From positions 1 through 64,000 of the forward strand of contig JBBMNZ010000036.1 in NCBI GenBank assembly GCA_037954325.1: a stretch of DNA of 64,000 nucleotides, written 5' to 3'. A program made the position numbers and the translations under genes. This stretch comes from Fistularia commersonii. Its lineage: Eukaryota; Chordata; Actinopteri; Syngnathiformes; Fistulariidae. Below, piece by piece: positions 39,069-52,268 of the stretch (position 1 is the stretch's first letter; the number at the start of each line of letters is the position of its first letter). The notes below the pieces were generated by a model. The model saw only the letters and a program-made list of their open reading frames with translations, made no database searches and had not been told where the DNA came from.

Positions 39069-42000
39069 TTTGACATATATTATGCAGAATTAAGTCCTAA
39101 ACAACATATTTCAATAGCAGAAACCAGCTTGATGAAATTCAAAAGTTATTGCCACTCCTAATCAAAAACGCTCCAACTCGGTGAGATAAGCATTTTTTGA
39201 CCCTATGGCTATATCTTTTAAACTTGTAGCTGGATTACACTGAATTTGACATATATTGTGCAGAATCATGTCCTAAACAACATATTTCAATAGCAGAAAC
39301 CAGCTTGATGAAATTCAAAAGTTATTGCCACTCCTAATCAAAAATGCTCCAACTAGGGGAGATAAGCAATTTTTGACCCTATGGCTATATCTTTTAAACT
39401 TGTAGCTGGATTACACTGAATTTGACATATATTATGCAGAATTAAGTCCTAAACAACATATTTCAATAGCAGAAACCACCTTGATGAAATTCAAAAGTTA
39501 TTGCCACTCCTAATCAAAAACGCTCCAACTCGGTGAGATAAGCATTTTTTGACCCTATGGCTATATCTTTTAAACTTGTAGCTGGATTACACTGAATTTG
39601 ACATATATTGTGCAGAATCATGTCCTAAACAACATATTTCAATAGCAGAAACCAGCTTGATGAAATTCAAAAGTTATTGCCACTCCTAATCAAAAACGCT
39701 CCAACTCTGTGAGATAAGCATTTTTTGACCCTATGGCTATATCTTTTAAACTTGTAGCTGGATTACACTGAATTTGACATATATTGTGCAGAATCATGTC
39801 CTAAACAACATATTTCAATAGCAGAAACCAGCTTGATGAAATTCAAAAGTTATTGCCACTCCTAATCAAAAACGCTCCAACTCGGTGAGATAAGCACTTT
39901 TTGAACGAATGGCTATATCTTTTGAACCTGTGAAGGGATTACACTAGTTTTGACATATATTGTGCAGAATCATGTCCTAAACAACATATTTCAATAGCAG
40001 AAACCAGCTTGATGAAATTCAAAAGTTATTGCCACTCCTAATCAAAAACGCTCCAACTCGGTGAGATAAGCTCTTTTTGAACGAATGGCTATGTCTTTTG
40101 AACCTGTGAAGGGATTACACTAGTTTTGACATATATTGTGCAGAATCATGTCCTAAACAACATATTTCAATAGCAGAAACCAGCTTGATGAAATTCAAAA
40201 GTTATTGCCACTCCTAATCAAAAACGCTCCAACTCGGTGAGATAAGCATTTTTTGACCCTATGGCTATATCTTTTAAACTTGTAGCTGGATTACACTCAA
40301 TTTGACATATATCGTGCAGAATCATGTCCTAAACAACATATTTCAATAGCAGAAACCAGCTTGATGAAATTCAAAAGTTATTGCGACTCCTAATCAAAAG
40401 TGCTCCAACTAGGGGAGATAAGCAATTTTTGACCCTATGGCTATATCTTTTAAACTTGTAGATGGATTACACTGAATTTGACATATATTGTGCAGAATCA
40501 TGTCCTAAACAACATATTTCAATAGCAGAAACCACCTTGATGAAATTCAAAAGTTATTGCCACTCCTAATCAAAAACGCTCCAACTCGGTGAGATAAGCA
40601 TTTTTTGACCCTATGGCTATATCTTTTAAACTTGTAGCTGGATTACACTGAATTTGACATATATTGTGCAGAATCATGTCCTAAACAACATATTTCAATA
40701 GCAGAAACCAGCTTGATGAAATTCAAAAGTTATTGCCACTCCTAATCAAAAACGCTCCAACTCGGTGAGATAAGCACTTTTTGAACGAATGGCTATATCT
40801 TTTGAACCTGTGAAGGGATTACACTAGATTTGACATATATTGTGCAGAATCATATCCTAAACAACATATTTCAATAGCAGAAACCAGCTTGATGAAATTC
40901 AAAAGTTATTGCCACTCCTAATCAAAAACGCTCCAACTCGGTGAGATAAGCATTTTTTGACCCTATGGCTATATCTTTTAAACTTGTAGCTGGATTACAC
41001 TGAATTTGACATATATTGTGCAGAATCATGTCCTAAACAACATATTTCAATAGCAGAAACCAGCTTGATGAAATTCAAAAGTTATTGCCACTCCTAATCA
41101 AAAACGCTCCAACTCGGTGTGATAAGCACTTTTTGAACGAATGGCTATATCTTTTGAACCTGTGAAGGGATTACACTAGTTTTGACATATATTGTGCAGA
41201 ATCATGTCCTAAACAACATATTTCAACAGCAGAAACCAGCTTGATGAAATTCAAAAGTTATTGCCACTCCTAATCAAAAATGCTCCAACTCGGTGAGATA
41301 AGCATTTTTTGACCCTATGGCTATATCTTTTAAACTTGTAGCTGGATTACACTGAATTTGACATATATTGTGCAGAATCACGTCCTAAACAACATATTTC
41401 AACAGCAGAAACCACCTTGATGAAATTCAAAAGTTATTGCCACTCCTAATCAAAAACGCTCCAACTCGGTGAGATAAGCATTTTTTGACCCTATGGCTAT
41501 ATCTTTTAAACTTGTAGCTGGATTACACTGAATTTGACATATATTGTGCAGAATCACGTCCTAAACAACATATTTCAATAGCAGAAACCAGCTTGATGAA
41601 ATTCAAAAGTTATTGCCACTCCTAATCAAAAACGCTCCAACTCGGTGAGATAAGCATTTTTTGACCCTATGGCTATATCTTTTAAACTTGTAGCTGGATT
41701 ACACTGAATTTGACATATATTGTGCAGAATCATGTCCTAAACAACATATTTCAATAGCAGAAACCAGCTTGATGAAATTCAAAAGTTATTGCCACTCCTA
41801 ATCAAAAACGCTCCAACTCGGTGAGATAAGCACTTTTTGAACGAATGGCTATATCTTTTGAACCTGTGAAGGGATTACACTAGTTTTGAAATATATTGTG
41901 CAGAATCATGTCCTAAACAACATATTTCAACAGCAGAAACCAGCTTGATGAAATTCAAAAGTTATTGCGACTCCTAATCAAAAGTGCTCCAACTAGGGGA

Positions 42001-45000
42001 GATAAGCAATTTTTGACCCTATGGCTATATCTTTTAAACTTGTAGATGGATTACACTGAATTTGACATATATTGTGCAGAATCATGTCCTAAACAACATA
42101 TTTCAATAGCAGAAACCACCTTGATGAAATTCAAAAGTTATTGCCACTCCTAATCAAAAACGCTCCAACTCGGTGAGATAAGCATTTTTTGACCCTATGG
42201 CTATATCTTTTAAACTTGTAGCTGGATTACACTGAATTTGACATATATTGTGCAGAATCATGTCCTAAACAACATATTTCAATAGCAGAAACCAGCTTGA
42301 TGAAATTCAAAAGTTATTGCCACTCCTAATCAAAAACGCTCCAACTCGGTGAGATAAGCACTTTTTGAACGAATGGCTATATCTTTTGAACCTGTGAAGG
42401 GATTACACTAGATTTGACATATATTGTGCAGAATCATATCCTAAACAACATATTTCAATAGCAGAAACCAGCTTGATGAAATTCAAAAGTTATTGCCACT
42501 CCTAATCAAAAACGCTCCAACTCGGTGAGATAAGCATTTTTTGACCCTATGGCTATATCTTTTAAACTTGTAGCTGGATTACACTGAATTTGACATATAT
42601 TGTGCAGAATCATGTCCTAAACAACATATTTCAATAGCAGAAACCAGCTTGATGAAATTCAAAAGTTATTGCCACTCCTAATCAAAAACGCTCCAACTCG
42701 GTGTGATAAGCACTTTTTGAACGAATGGCTATATCTTTTGAACCTGTGAAGGGATTACACTAGTTTTGACATATATTGTGCAGAATCATGTCCTAAACAA
42801 CATATTTCAACAGCAGAAACCAGCTTGATGAAATTCAAAAGTTATTGCCACTCCTAATCAAAAACGCTCCATCTCGGTGAGATAAGCATTTTTTGACCCT
42901 ATGGCTATATCTTTTGAACCTGTGAAGGGATTACACTAGTTTTGACATATATTGTGCAGAATCATGTCCTAAACAACATATTTCAATAGCAGAAACCAGC
43001 TTGATGAAATTCAAAAGTTATTGCCACTCCTAATCAAAAACGCTCCAACTCGGTGAGATAATCACTTTTTGAACGAATGGCTATATCTTTTGAACCTGTG
43101 AAGGGATTACACTAGTTTTGACATATATTATGCAGAATCATGTCCTAAACAACATATTACAATAGCAGAAACCAGCTTGATGAAATTCAAAAGTTATTGC
43201 CACTCCTAATCAAAAACGCTCCAACTCGGTGAGATAAGCATTTTTTGACCCTATGGCTATATCTTTTAAACTTGTAGCTGGATTACACTCAATTTGACAT
43301 ATATCGTGCAGAATCATGTCCTAAACAACATATTTCAATAGCAGAAATCAGCTTGATGAAATTCAAAAGTTATTGCCACTCCTAATCAAAAATGCTCCAA
43401 CTAGGGGAGATAAGCAATTTTTGACCCTATGGCTATATCTTTTAAACTTGTAGATGGATTACACTGAATTTGACATATATTATGCAGAATCATGTCCTAA
43501 ACAACATATTTCAATAGCAGAAACCACCTTGATGAAATTCAAAAGTTATTGCCACTCCTAATCAAAAACGCTCCAACTCGGTGAGATAAGCATTTTTTGA
43601 TCCTATGGCTATATCTTTTAAACTTGTAGCTGGATTACACTGAATTTGACATATATTGTGCAGAATCATGTCCTAAACAACATATTTCAATAGCAGAAAC
43701 CAGCTTGATGAAATTCAAAAGTTATTGCCACTCCTAATCAAAAACGCTCCAACTCGGTGAGATAAGCACTTTTTGAACGAATGGCTATATCTTTTGAACC
43801 TGTGAAGGGATTACACTAGATTTGACATATATTGTGCAGAATCATGTCCTAAACAACATATTTCAATAGCAGAAACCAGCTTGATGAAATTCAAAAGTTA
43901 TTGCCACTCCTAATCAAAAACGCTCCAACTCGGTGAGATAAGCATTTTTTGACCCTATGGCTATATCTTTTAAACTTGTAGCTGGATTACACTCAATTTG
44001 ACATGTATTGTGCAGAATCATGTCCTAAACAACATATTTCAATAGCAGAAACCAGCTTGATGAAATTCAAAAGTTATTGCCATTCCTAATCAAAAACGCT
44101 CCAACTCGGTGTGATAAGCACTTTTTGAACGAATGGCTATATCTTTTGAACCTGTGAAGGGATTACACTAGTTTTGACATATATTGTGCAGAATCATGTC
44201 CTAAACAACATATTTCGACAGCAGAAACCAGCTTGATGAAATTCAAAAGTTATTGCCACTCCTAATCAAAAACGCTCCAACTCGGTGAGATAAGCATTTT
44301 TTGACCCTATGGCTATATCTTTTAAACTTGTAGCTGGATTACACTGAATTTGACATATATTGTGCAGAATCACGTCCTAAACAACATATTTCAACAGCAG
44401 AAACCACCTTGATGAAATTCAAAAGTTATTGCCACTCCTAATCAAAAACGCTCCAACTCGGTGAGATAAGCATTTTTTGACCCTATGGCTATATCTTTTA
44501 AACTTGTAGCTGGATTACACTGAATTTGATAATATATTGTGCAGAATCACGTCCTAAACAACATATTTCAATAGCAGAAACCAGCTTGATGAAATTCAAA
44601 AGTTATTGCCACTCCTAATCAAAAACGCTCCAACTCGGTGAGATAAGCACTTTTTGAACGAATGGCTATATCTTTTGAACCTGTAAAGGGATTACACTAG
44701 ATTTGACATATATTGTGCAGAATCATGTCCTAAACAACATATTTCAATAGCAGAAACCAGCTTGATGAAATTCAAAAGTTATTGCCACTCCTAATCAAAA
44801 ACGCTCCAACTCTGTGAGATAAGCATTTTTTGACCCTATGGCTATATCTTTTAAACTTGTAGCTGGATTACACTGAATTTGACATATATTGTGCAGAATC
44901 ATGTCCTAAACAACATATTTCAATAGCAGAAACCAGCTTGATGAAATTCAAAAGTTATTGCCACTCCAAATCAAAAACGCTCCAACTCGGTGAGATAAGC

Positions 45001-45933
45001 ACTTTTTGAACGAATGGCTATATCTTTTGAACCTGTGAAGGGATTACACTAGTTTTGACATATATTGTGCAGAATCATGTCCTAAACAACATATTTCTAT
45101 AGCAGAAACCAGCTTGATGAAATTCAAAAGTTATTGCCACTCCTAATCAAAAACGCTCCAACTCGATGAGATGAGCATTTTTTGACCCTATGGCTATATC
45201 TTTTAAACTTGTAGCTGGATTACACTGAATTTGACATATATTGTGCAGAATCACGTCCTAAACAACATATTTCAATAGCAGAAACCAGCTTGATGAAATT
45301 CAAAAGTTATTGCCACTCCTAATCAAAAACGCTCCAACTCGGGGAGATAAGCAATTTTTGACCCTATGGCTATATCTCTTAAACTTGTAGCTGGATTACA
45401 CTGAATTTGACATATATTATGCAGAATCATGTCCTAAACAACATATTTCAATAGCAGAAACCTGCTTGATGAAATTCAAAAGTTATTGCCACTCATAATC
45501 AAAAACGCTCCATCTCGGTGAGATAAGCATTTTTTGACCCTATGGCTATATCTTTTGAACCTGTGAAGGGATTACACTAGTTTTGACATATATTGTGCAG
45601 AATCATGTCCTAAACAACATATTTCAATAGCAGAAACCAGCTTGATGAAATTCAAAAGTTATTGCCACTCCTAATCAAAAACGCTCCAACTCGGTGAGAT
45701 AATCACTTTTTGAACGAATGGCTATATCTTTTGAACCTGTGAAGGGATTACACTAGTTTTGACATATATTATGCAGAATCATGTCCTAAACAACATATTA
45801 CAATAGCAGAAACCAGCTTGATGAAATTCAAAAGTTATTGCCACTCCTAATCAAAAACGCTCCAACTCGGTGAGATAAGCATTTTTTGACCCTATGGCTA
45901 TATCTTTTAAACTTGTAGCTGGATTACACTCAA
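39069..45933 (+). repeat. 39-monomer tandem duplication, right copy (6,865 bp)
   Basis: Second copy of 32,204-39,068 at an offset of exactly 6,865 bp (39 x 176, plus the inserted base in ttgataatat). The last monomer ends ctcaa here but ctgaa in the left copy. The left copy's ending agrees with the monomer that precedes the whole duplication (32,028-32,203), which locates the exchange junction. Confidence 0.93.
42941..45581 (+). repeat. 15-monomer higher-order repeat, unit within right copy
   Basis: Same order of 15 monomers as 36,076-38,716, lying inside the right copy of the 39-monomer duplication. The next unit follows directly at 45,582. Confidence 0.88.
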
Positions 45934-47869
45934 TTTGACATATATCGTGCAGAATCATGTCCTAAACAACATATTTCAATAGCAGAAATCAGCTTGATGA
46001 AATTCAAAAGTTATTGCCACTCCTAATCAAAAATGCTCCAACTAGGGGAGATAAGCAATTTTTGACCCTATGGCTATATCTTTTAAACTTGTAGATGGAT
46101 TACACTGAATTTGACATATATTATGCAGAATCATGTCCTAAACAACATATTTCAATAGCAGAAACCACCTTGATGAAATTCAAAAGTTATTGCCACTCCT
46201 AATCAAAAACGCTCCAACTCGGTGAGATAAGCATTTTTTGACCCTATGGCTATATCTTTTAAACTTGTAGCTGGATTACACTGAATTTGACATATATTGT
46301 GCAGAATCATGTCCTAAACAACATATTTCAATAGCAGAAACCAGCTTGATGAAATTCAAAAGTTATTGCCACTCCTAATCAAAAACGCTCCAACTCGGTG
46401 AGATAAGCACTTTTTGAACGAATGGCTATATCTTTTGAACCTGTGAAGGGATTACACTAGATTTGACATATATTGTGCAGAATCATGTCCTAAACAACAT
46501 ATTTCAATAGCAGAAACCAGCTTGATGAAATTCAAAAGTTATTGCCACTCCTAATCAAAAACGCTCCAACTCGGTGAGATAAGCATTTTTTGACCCTATG
46601 GCTATATCTTTTAAACTTGTAGCTGGATTACACTCAATTTGACATGTATTGTGCAGAATCATGTCCTAAACAACATATTTCAATAGCAGAAACCAGCTTG
46701 ATGAAATTCAAAAGTTATTGCCATTCCTAATCAAAAACGCTCCAACTCGGTGTGATAAGCACTTTTTGAACGAATGGCTATATCTTTTGAACCTGTGAAG
46801 GGATTACACTAGATTTGACATATATTGTGCAGAATCATGTCCTAAACAACATATTTCAATAGCAGAAACCAGCTTGATGAAATTCAAAAGTTATTGCCAC
46901 TCCTAATCAAAAACGCTCCAACTCGGTGAGATAAGCATTTTTTGACCCTATGGCTATATCTTTTAAACTTGTAGCTGGATTACACTCAATTTGACATGTA
47001 TTGTGCAGAATCATGTCCTAAACAACATATTTCAATAGCAGAAACCAGCTTGATGAAATTCAAAAGTTATTGCCATTCCTAATCAAAAACGCTCCAACTC
47101 GGTGTGATAAGCACTTTTTGAACGAATGGCTATATCTTTTGAACCTGTGAAGGGATTACACTAGTTTTGACATATATTGTGCAGAATCATGTCCTAAACA
47201 ACATATTTCGACAGCAGAAACCAGCTTGATGAAATTCAAAAGTTATTGCCACTCCTAATCAAAAACGCTCCAACTCGGTGAGATAAGCATTTTTTGACCC
47301 TATGGCTATATCTTTTAAACTTGTAGCTGGATTACACTGAATTTGACATATATTGTGCAGAATCACGTCCTAAACAACATATTTCAATAGCAGAAACCAG
47401 CTTGATGAAATTCAAAAGTTATTGCCACTCCTAATCAAAAACGCTCCAACTCGGTGAGATAAGCACTTTTTGAACGAATGGCTATATCTTTTGAACCTGT
47501 AAAGGGATTACACTAGATTTGACATATATTGTGCAGAATCATGTCCTAAACAACATATTTCAATAGCAGAAACCAGCTTGATGAAATTCAAAAGTTATTG
47601 CCACTCCTAATCAAAAACGCTCCAACTCTGTGAGATAAGCATTTTTTGACCCTATGGCTATATCTTTTAAACTTGTAGCTGGATTACACTGAATTTGACA
47701 TATATTGTGCAGAATCATGTCCTAAACAACATATTTCAATAGCAGAAACCAGCTTGATGAAATTCAAAAGTTATTGCCACTCATAATCAAAAACGCTCCA
47801 TCTCGGTGAGATAAGCATTTTTTGACCCTATGGCTATATCTTTTGAACCTGTGAAGGGATTACATTAGT
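45582..47869 (+). repeat. 13-monomer variant of the higher-order repeat
   Basis: The spacing between gataatcac monomers falls to 2,288 bp (13 x 176). Compared with the 15-monomer unit, a dimer is present twice (46,462-46,813 and 46,814-47,165), and the cacgtcc/aacagcag B monomer and the A, ctcgatg B, C(tctctt) run are missing. The unit was therefore changed by both gain and loss of whole monomers. Confidence 0.87.
46462..47165 (+). repeat. 352-bp dimer duplicated in tandem
   Basis: A B monomer ending ctcaa followed by a class A monomer with acatgtatt, gccattcc and ggtgtgat occurs at 46,462-46,813 and again at 46,814-47,165. The first A monomer ends ctag-a and the second ctag-t. The other units of this higher-order repeat have the pair only once. 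Confidence 0.88.
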
Positions 47870-50509
47870 TTTGACATATATTGTGCAGAATCATGTCCTA
47901 AACAACATATTTCAATAGCAGAAACCAGCTTGATGAAATTCATAAGTTATTGCCACTCCTAATCAAAAACGCTCCAACTCGGTGAGATAATCACTTTTTG
48001 AACGAATGGCTATATCTTTTGAACCTGTGAAGGGATTACACTAGTTTTGACATATATTATGCAGAATCATGTCCTAAACAACATATTACAATAGCAGAAA
48101 CCAGCTTGATGAAATTCAAAAGTTATTGCCACTCCTAATCAAAAACGCTCCAACTCGGTGAGATAAGCATTTTTTGACCCTATGGCTATATCTTTTAAAC
48201 TTGTAGCTGGATTACACTCAATTTGACATATATCGTGCAGAATCATGTCCTAAACAACATATTTCAATAGCAGAAATCAGCTTGATGAAATTCAAAAGTT
48301 ATTGCCACTCCTAATCAAAAATGCTCCAACTAGGGGAGATAAGCAATTTTTGACCCTATGGCTATATCTTTTAAACTTGTAGATGGATTACACTGAATTT
48401 GACATATATTATGCAGAATCATGTCCTAAACAACATATTTCAATAGCAGAAACCACCTTGATGAAATTCAAATGTTATTGCCACTCCTAATCAAAAACGC
48501 TCCAACTCGGTGAGATAAGCATTTTTTGACCCTATGGCTATATCTTTTAAACTTGTAGCTGGATTACACTGAATTTGACATATATTGTGCAGAATCATGT
48601 CCTAAACAACATATTTCAATAGCAGAAACCAGCTTGATGAAATTCAAAAGTTATTGCCACTCCTAATCAAAAACGCTCCAACTCGGTGAGATAAGCACTT
48701 TTTGAACGAATGGCTATATCTTTTGAACCTGTGAAGGGATTACACTAGATTTGACATATATTGTGCAGAATCATGTCCTAAACAACATATTTCAATAGCA
48801 GAAACCAGCTTGATGAAATTCAAAAGTTATTGCCACTCCTAATCAAAAACGCTCCAACTCGGTGAGATAAGCATTTTTTGACCCTATGGCTATATCTTTT
48901 AAACTTGTAGCTGGATTACACTCAATTTGACATGTATTGTGCAGAATCATGTCCTAAACAACATATTTCAATAGCAGAAACCAGCTTGATGAAATTCAAA
49001 AGTTATTGCCATTCCTAATCAAAAACGCTCCAACTCGGTGTGATAAGCACTTTTTGAACGAATGGCTATATCTTTTGAACCTGTGAAGGGATTACACTAG
49101 TTTTGACATATATTGTGCAGAATCATGTCCTAAACAACATATTTCGACAGCAGAAACCAGCTTGATGAAATTCAAAAGTTATTGCCACTCCTAATCAAAA
49201 ACGCTCCAACTCGGTGAGATAAGCATTTTTTGACCCTATGGCTATATCTTTTAAACTTGTAGCTGGATTACACTGAATTTGACATATATTGTGCAGAATC
49301 ACGTCCTAAACAACATATTTCAACAGCAGAAACCACCTTGATGAAATTCAAAAGTTATTGCCACTCCTAATCAAAAACGCTCCAACTCGGTGAGATAAGC
49401 ATTTTTTGACCCTATGGCTATATCTTTTAAACTTGTAGCTGGATTACACTGAATTTGACATATATTGTGCAGAATCACGTCCTAAACAACATATTTCAAT
49501 AGCAGAAACCACCTTGATGAAATTCAAAAGTTATTGCCACTCCTAATCAAAAACGCTCCAACTCGGTGAGATAAGCACTTTTTGAACGAATGGCTATATC
49601 TTTTGAACCTGTAAAGGGATTACACTAGATTTGACATATATTGTGCAGAATCATGTCCTAAACAACATATTTCAATAGCAGAAACCAGCTTGATGAAATT
49701 CAAAAGTTATTGCCACTCCTAATCAAAAACGCTCCAACTCTGTGAGATAAGCATTTTTTGACCCTATGGCTATATCTTTTAAACTTGTAGCTGGATTACA
49801 CTGAATTTGACATATATTGTGCAGAATCATGTCCTAAACAACATATTTCAATAGCAGAAACCAGCTTGATGAAATTCAAAAGTTATTGCCACTCCTAATC
49901 AAAAACGCTCCAACTCGGTGAGATAAGCACTTTTTGAACGAATGGCTATATCTTTTGAACCTGTGAAGGGATTACACTAGTTTTGACATATATTGTGCAG
50001 AATCATGTCCTAAACAACATATTTCAATAGCAGAAACCAGCTTGATGAAATTCAAAAGTTATTGCCACTCCTAATCAAAAACGCTCCAACTCGATGAGAT
50101 AAGCATTTTTTGACCCTATGGCTATATCTTTTAAACTTGTAGCTGGATTACACTGAATTTGACATATATTGTGCAGAATCACGTCCTAAACAACATATTT
50201 CAATAGCAGAAACCAGCTTGATGAAATTCAAAAGTTATTGCCACTCCTAATCAAAAACGCTCCAACTCGGGGAGATAAGCAATTTTTGACCCTATGGCTA
50301 TATCTCTTAAACTTGTAGCTGGATTACACTGAATTTGACATATATTATGCAGAATCATGTCCTAAACAACATATTTCAATAGCAGAAACCTGCTTGATGA
50401 AATTCAAAAGTTATTGCCACTCATAATCAAAAACGCTCCATCTCGGTGAGATAAGCATTTTTTGACCCTATGGCTATATCTTTTGAACCTGTGAAGGGAT
50501 TACACTAGT
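47870..50509 (+). repeat. 15-monomer higher-order repeat, last complete unit
   Basis: Complete 2,640-bp unit beginning with the gataatcac monomer and ending with the cctgctt chimera. It lacks the inserted base of ttgataatat and the ccaaatc and atttctatag variants of the earlier units, so it represents a separate lineage. Private changes include ttcataag near 47,940 and caaatgtt near 48,472. A further unit begins at 50,510 but is cut off after about two monomers. Confidence 0.88.
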
Positions 50510-50861
50510 TTTGACATATATTGTGCAGAATCATGTCCTAAACAACATATTTCAATAGCAGAAACCAGCTTGATGAAATTCAAAAGTTATTGCCACTCCT
50601 AATCAAAAACGCTCCAACTCGGTGAGATAATCACTTTTTGAACGAATGGCTATATCTTTTGAACCTGTGAAGGGATTACACTAGTTTTGACATATATTAT
50701 GCAGAATCATGTCCTAAACAACATATTACAATAGCAGAAACCAGCTTGATGATATTCAAAAGTTATTGCCACTCCTAATCAAAAACGCTCCAACTCGGTG
50801 AGATAAGCATTTTTTGACCCTATGGCTATATCTTTTAAACTTGTAGCTGGATTACACTCAA

Positions 50862-51037
50862 TTTGACATATATCGTGCAGAATCATGTCCTAAACAACAT
50901 ATTTCAATAGCAGAAACCAGCTTGATGAAATTCAAAAGTTATTGCCACTCCTAATCAAAAACGCTCCAACTCGGTGAGATAAGCACTTTTTGAACGAATG
51001 GCTATATCTTTTGAACCTGTGAAGGGATTACACTAGA
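50862..51037 (+). repeat. junction monomer into the class-C-free domain
   Basis: This copy begins tatatcgtgcag, which elsewhere in the window almost always introduces a class C monomer. Its later part is instead class A, with cactttttgaacga and ctag-a. It follows the attacaatag B monomer, where a class C monomer is expected in the 15-monomer unit. It marks where the higher-order repeat stops and the next domain starts. Confidence 0.8.
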
Positions 51038-52092
51038 TTTGACATATATTGTGCAGAATCATGTCCTAAACAACATATTTCAATAGCAGAAACCAGCTTG
51101 ATGAAATTCAAAAGTTATTGCCACTCCTAATCAAAAACGCTCCAACTCTGTGAGATAAGCATTTTTTGACCCTATGGCTATATCTTTTAAACTTGTAGCT
51201 GGATTACACTGAATTTGACATATATTGTGCAGAATCATGTCCTAAACAACATATTTCAATAGCAGAAACCAGCTTGATGAAATTCAAAAGTTATTGCCAC
51301 TCCTAATCAAAAACGCTCCAACTCGGTGAGATAAGCACTTTTTGAACGAATGGCTATATCTTTTGAACCTGTGAAGGGATTACACTAGTTTTGACATATA
51401 TTGTGCAGAATCATGTCCTAAACAACATATTTCAATAGCAGAAACCAGCTTGATGAAATTCAAAAGTTATTGCCACTCCTAATCAAAAACGCTCCAACTC
51501 GGTGAGATAAGCACTTTTTGAACGAATGGCTATATCTTTTGAACCTGTGAAGGGATTACACTAGTTTTGACATATATTATGCAGAATCATGTCCTAAACA
51601 ACATATTTAAATAGCAGAAACCAGCTTGATGAAATTCAAAAGTTATTGCCACTCCTAATCAAAAACGCTCCAACTCGGTGAGATAAGCATTTTTTGACCC
51701 TATGGCTATATCTTTTAAACTTGTAGCTGGATTACACTGAATTTGACATATATTGTGCAGAATCATGTCCTAAACAACATATTTCAATAGCAGAAACCAG
51801 CTTGATGAAATTCAAAAGTTATTGCCACTCCTAATCAAAAACGCTCCAACTCGGTGAGATAAGCACTTTTTGAACGAATGGCTATATCTTTTGAACCTGT
51901 GAAGGGATTACACTAGTTTTGACATATATTATGCAGAATCATGTCCTAAACAACATATTTAAATAGCAGAAACCAGCTTGATGATATTCAAAAGTTATTG
52001 CCACTCCTAATCAAAAACGCTCCACTCGGTGAGATAAGCATTTTTTGACCCTATGTCTATATCTTTTAAACTTGTAGCTGTATTACACTGAA

Positions 52093-52268
52093 TTTGACAT
52101 ATATTATGCAGAATCACGTCCTAAACAACATATTTCAATAGCAGAAACCAGCTTGATGAAATTCAATAGTTATTGCCACTCCTAATCAAAAACGCTCCAA
52201 CTCGGTGAGATAAGCACTTTTTGAACGAATGGCTATATCTTTTAAACTTGTAGCTGGATTACACTGAA
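52093..52268 (+). repeat. chimeric A-body/B-tail monomer (reciprocal hybrid)
   Basis: This copy has the class A segment cactttttgaacga followed by the class B end cttttaaacttgtagctgg and cactgaa, the reciprocal of the cctgctt-type chimera. It also has cacgtcc and ttcaatag. Such A/B hybrids are common between about 52 and 62 kb (for example the copies beginning at 53,149, 53,677 and 58,428) and I did not see them in the first 50 kb, so they mark the distinct late domain. Confidence 0.85.
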
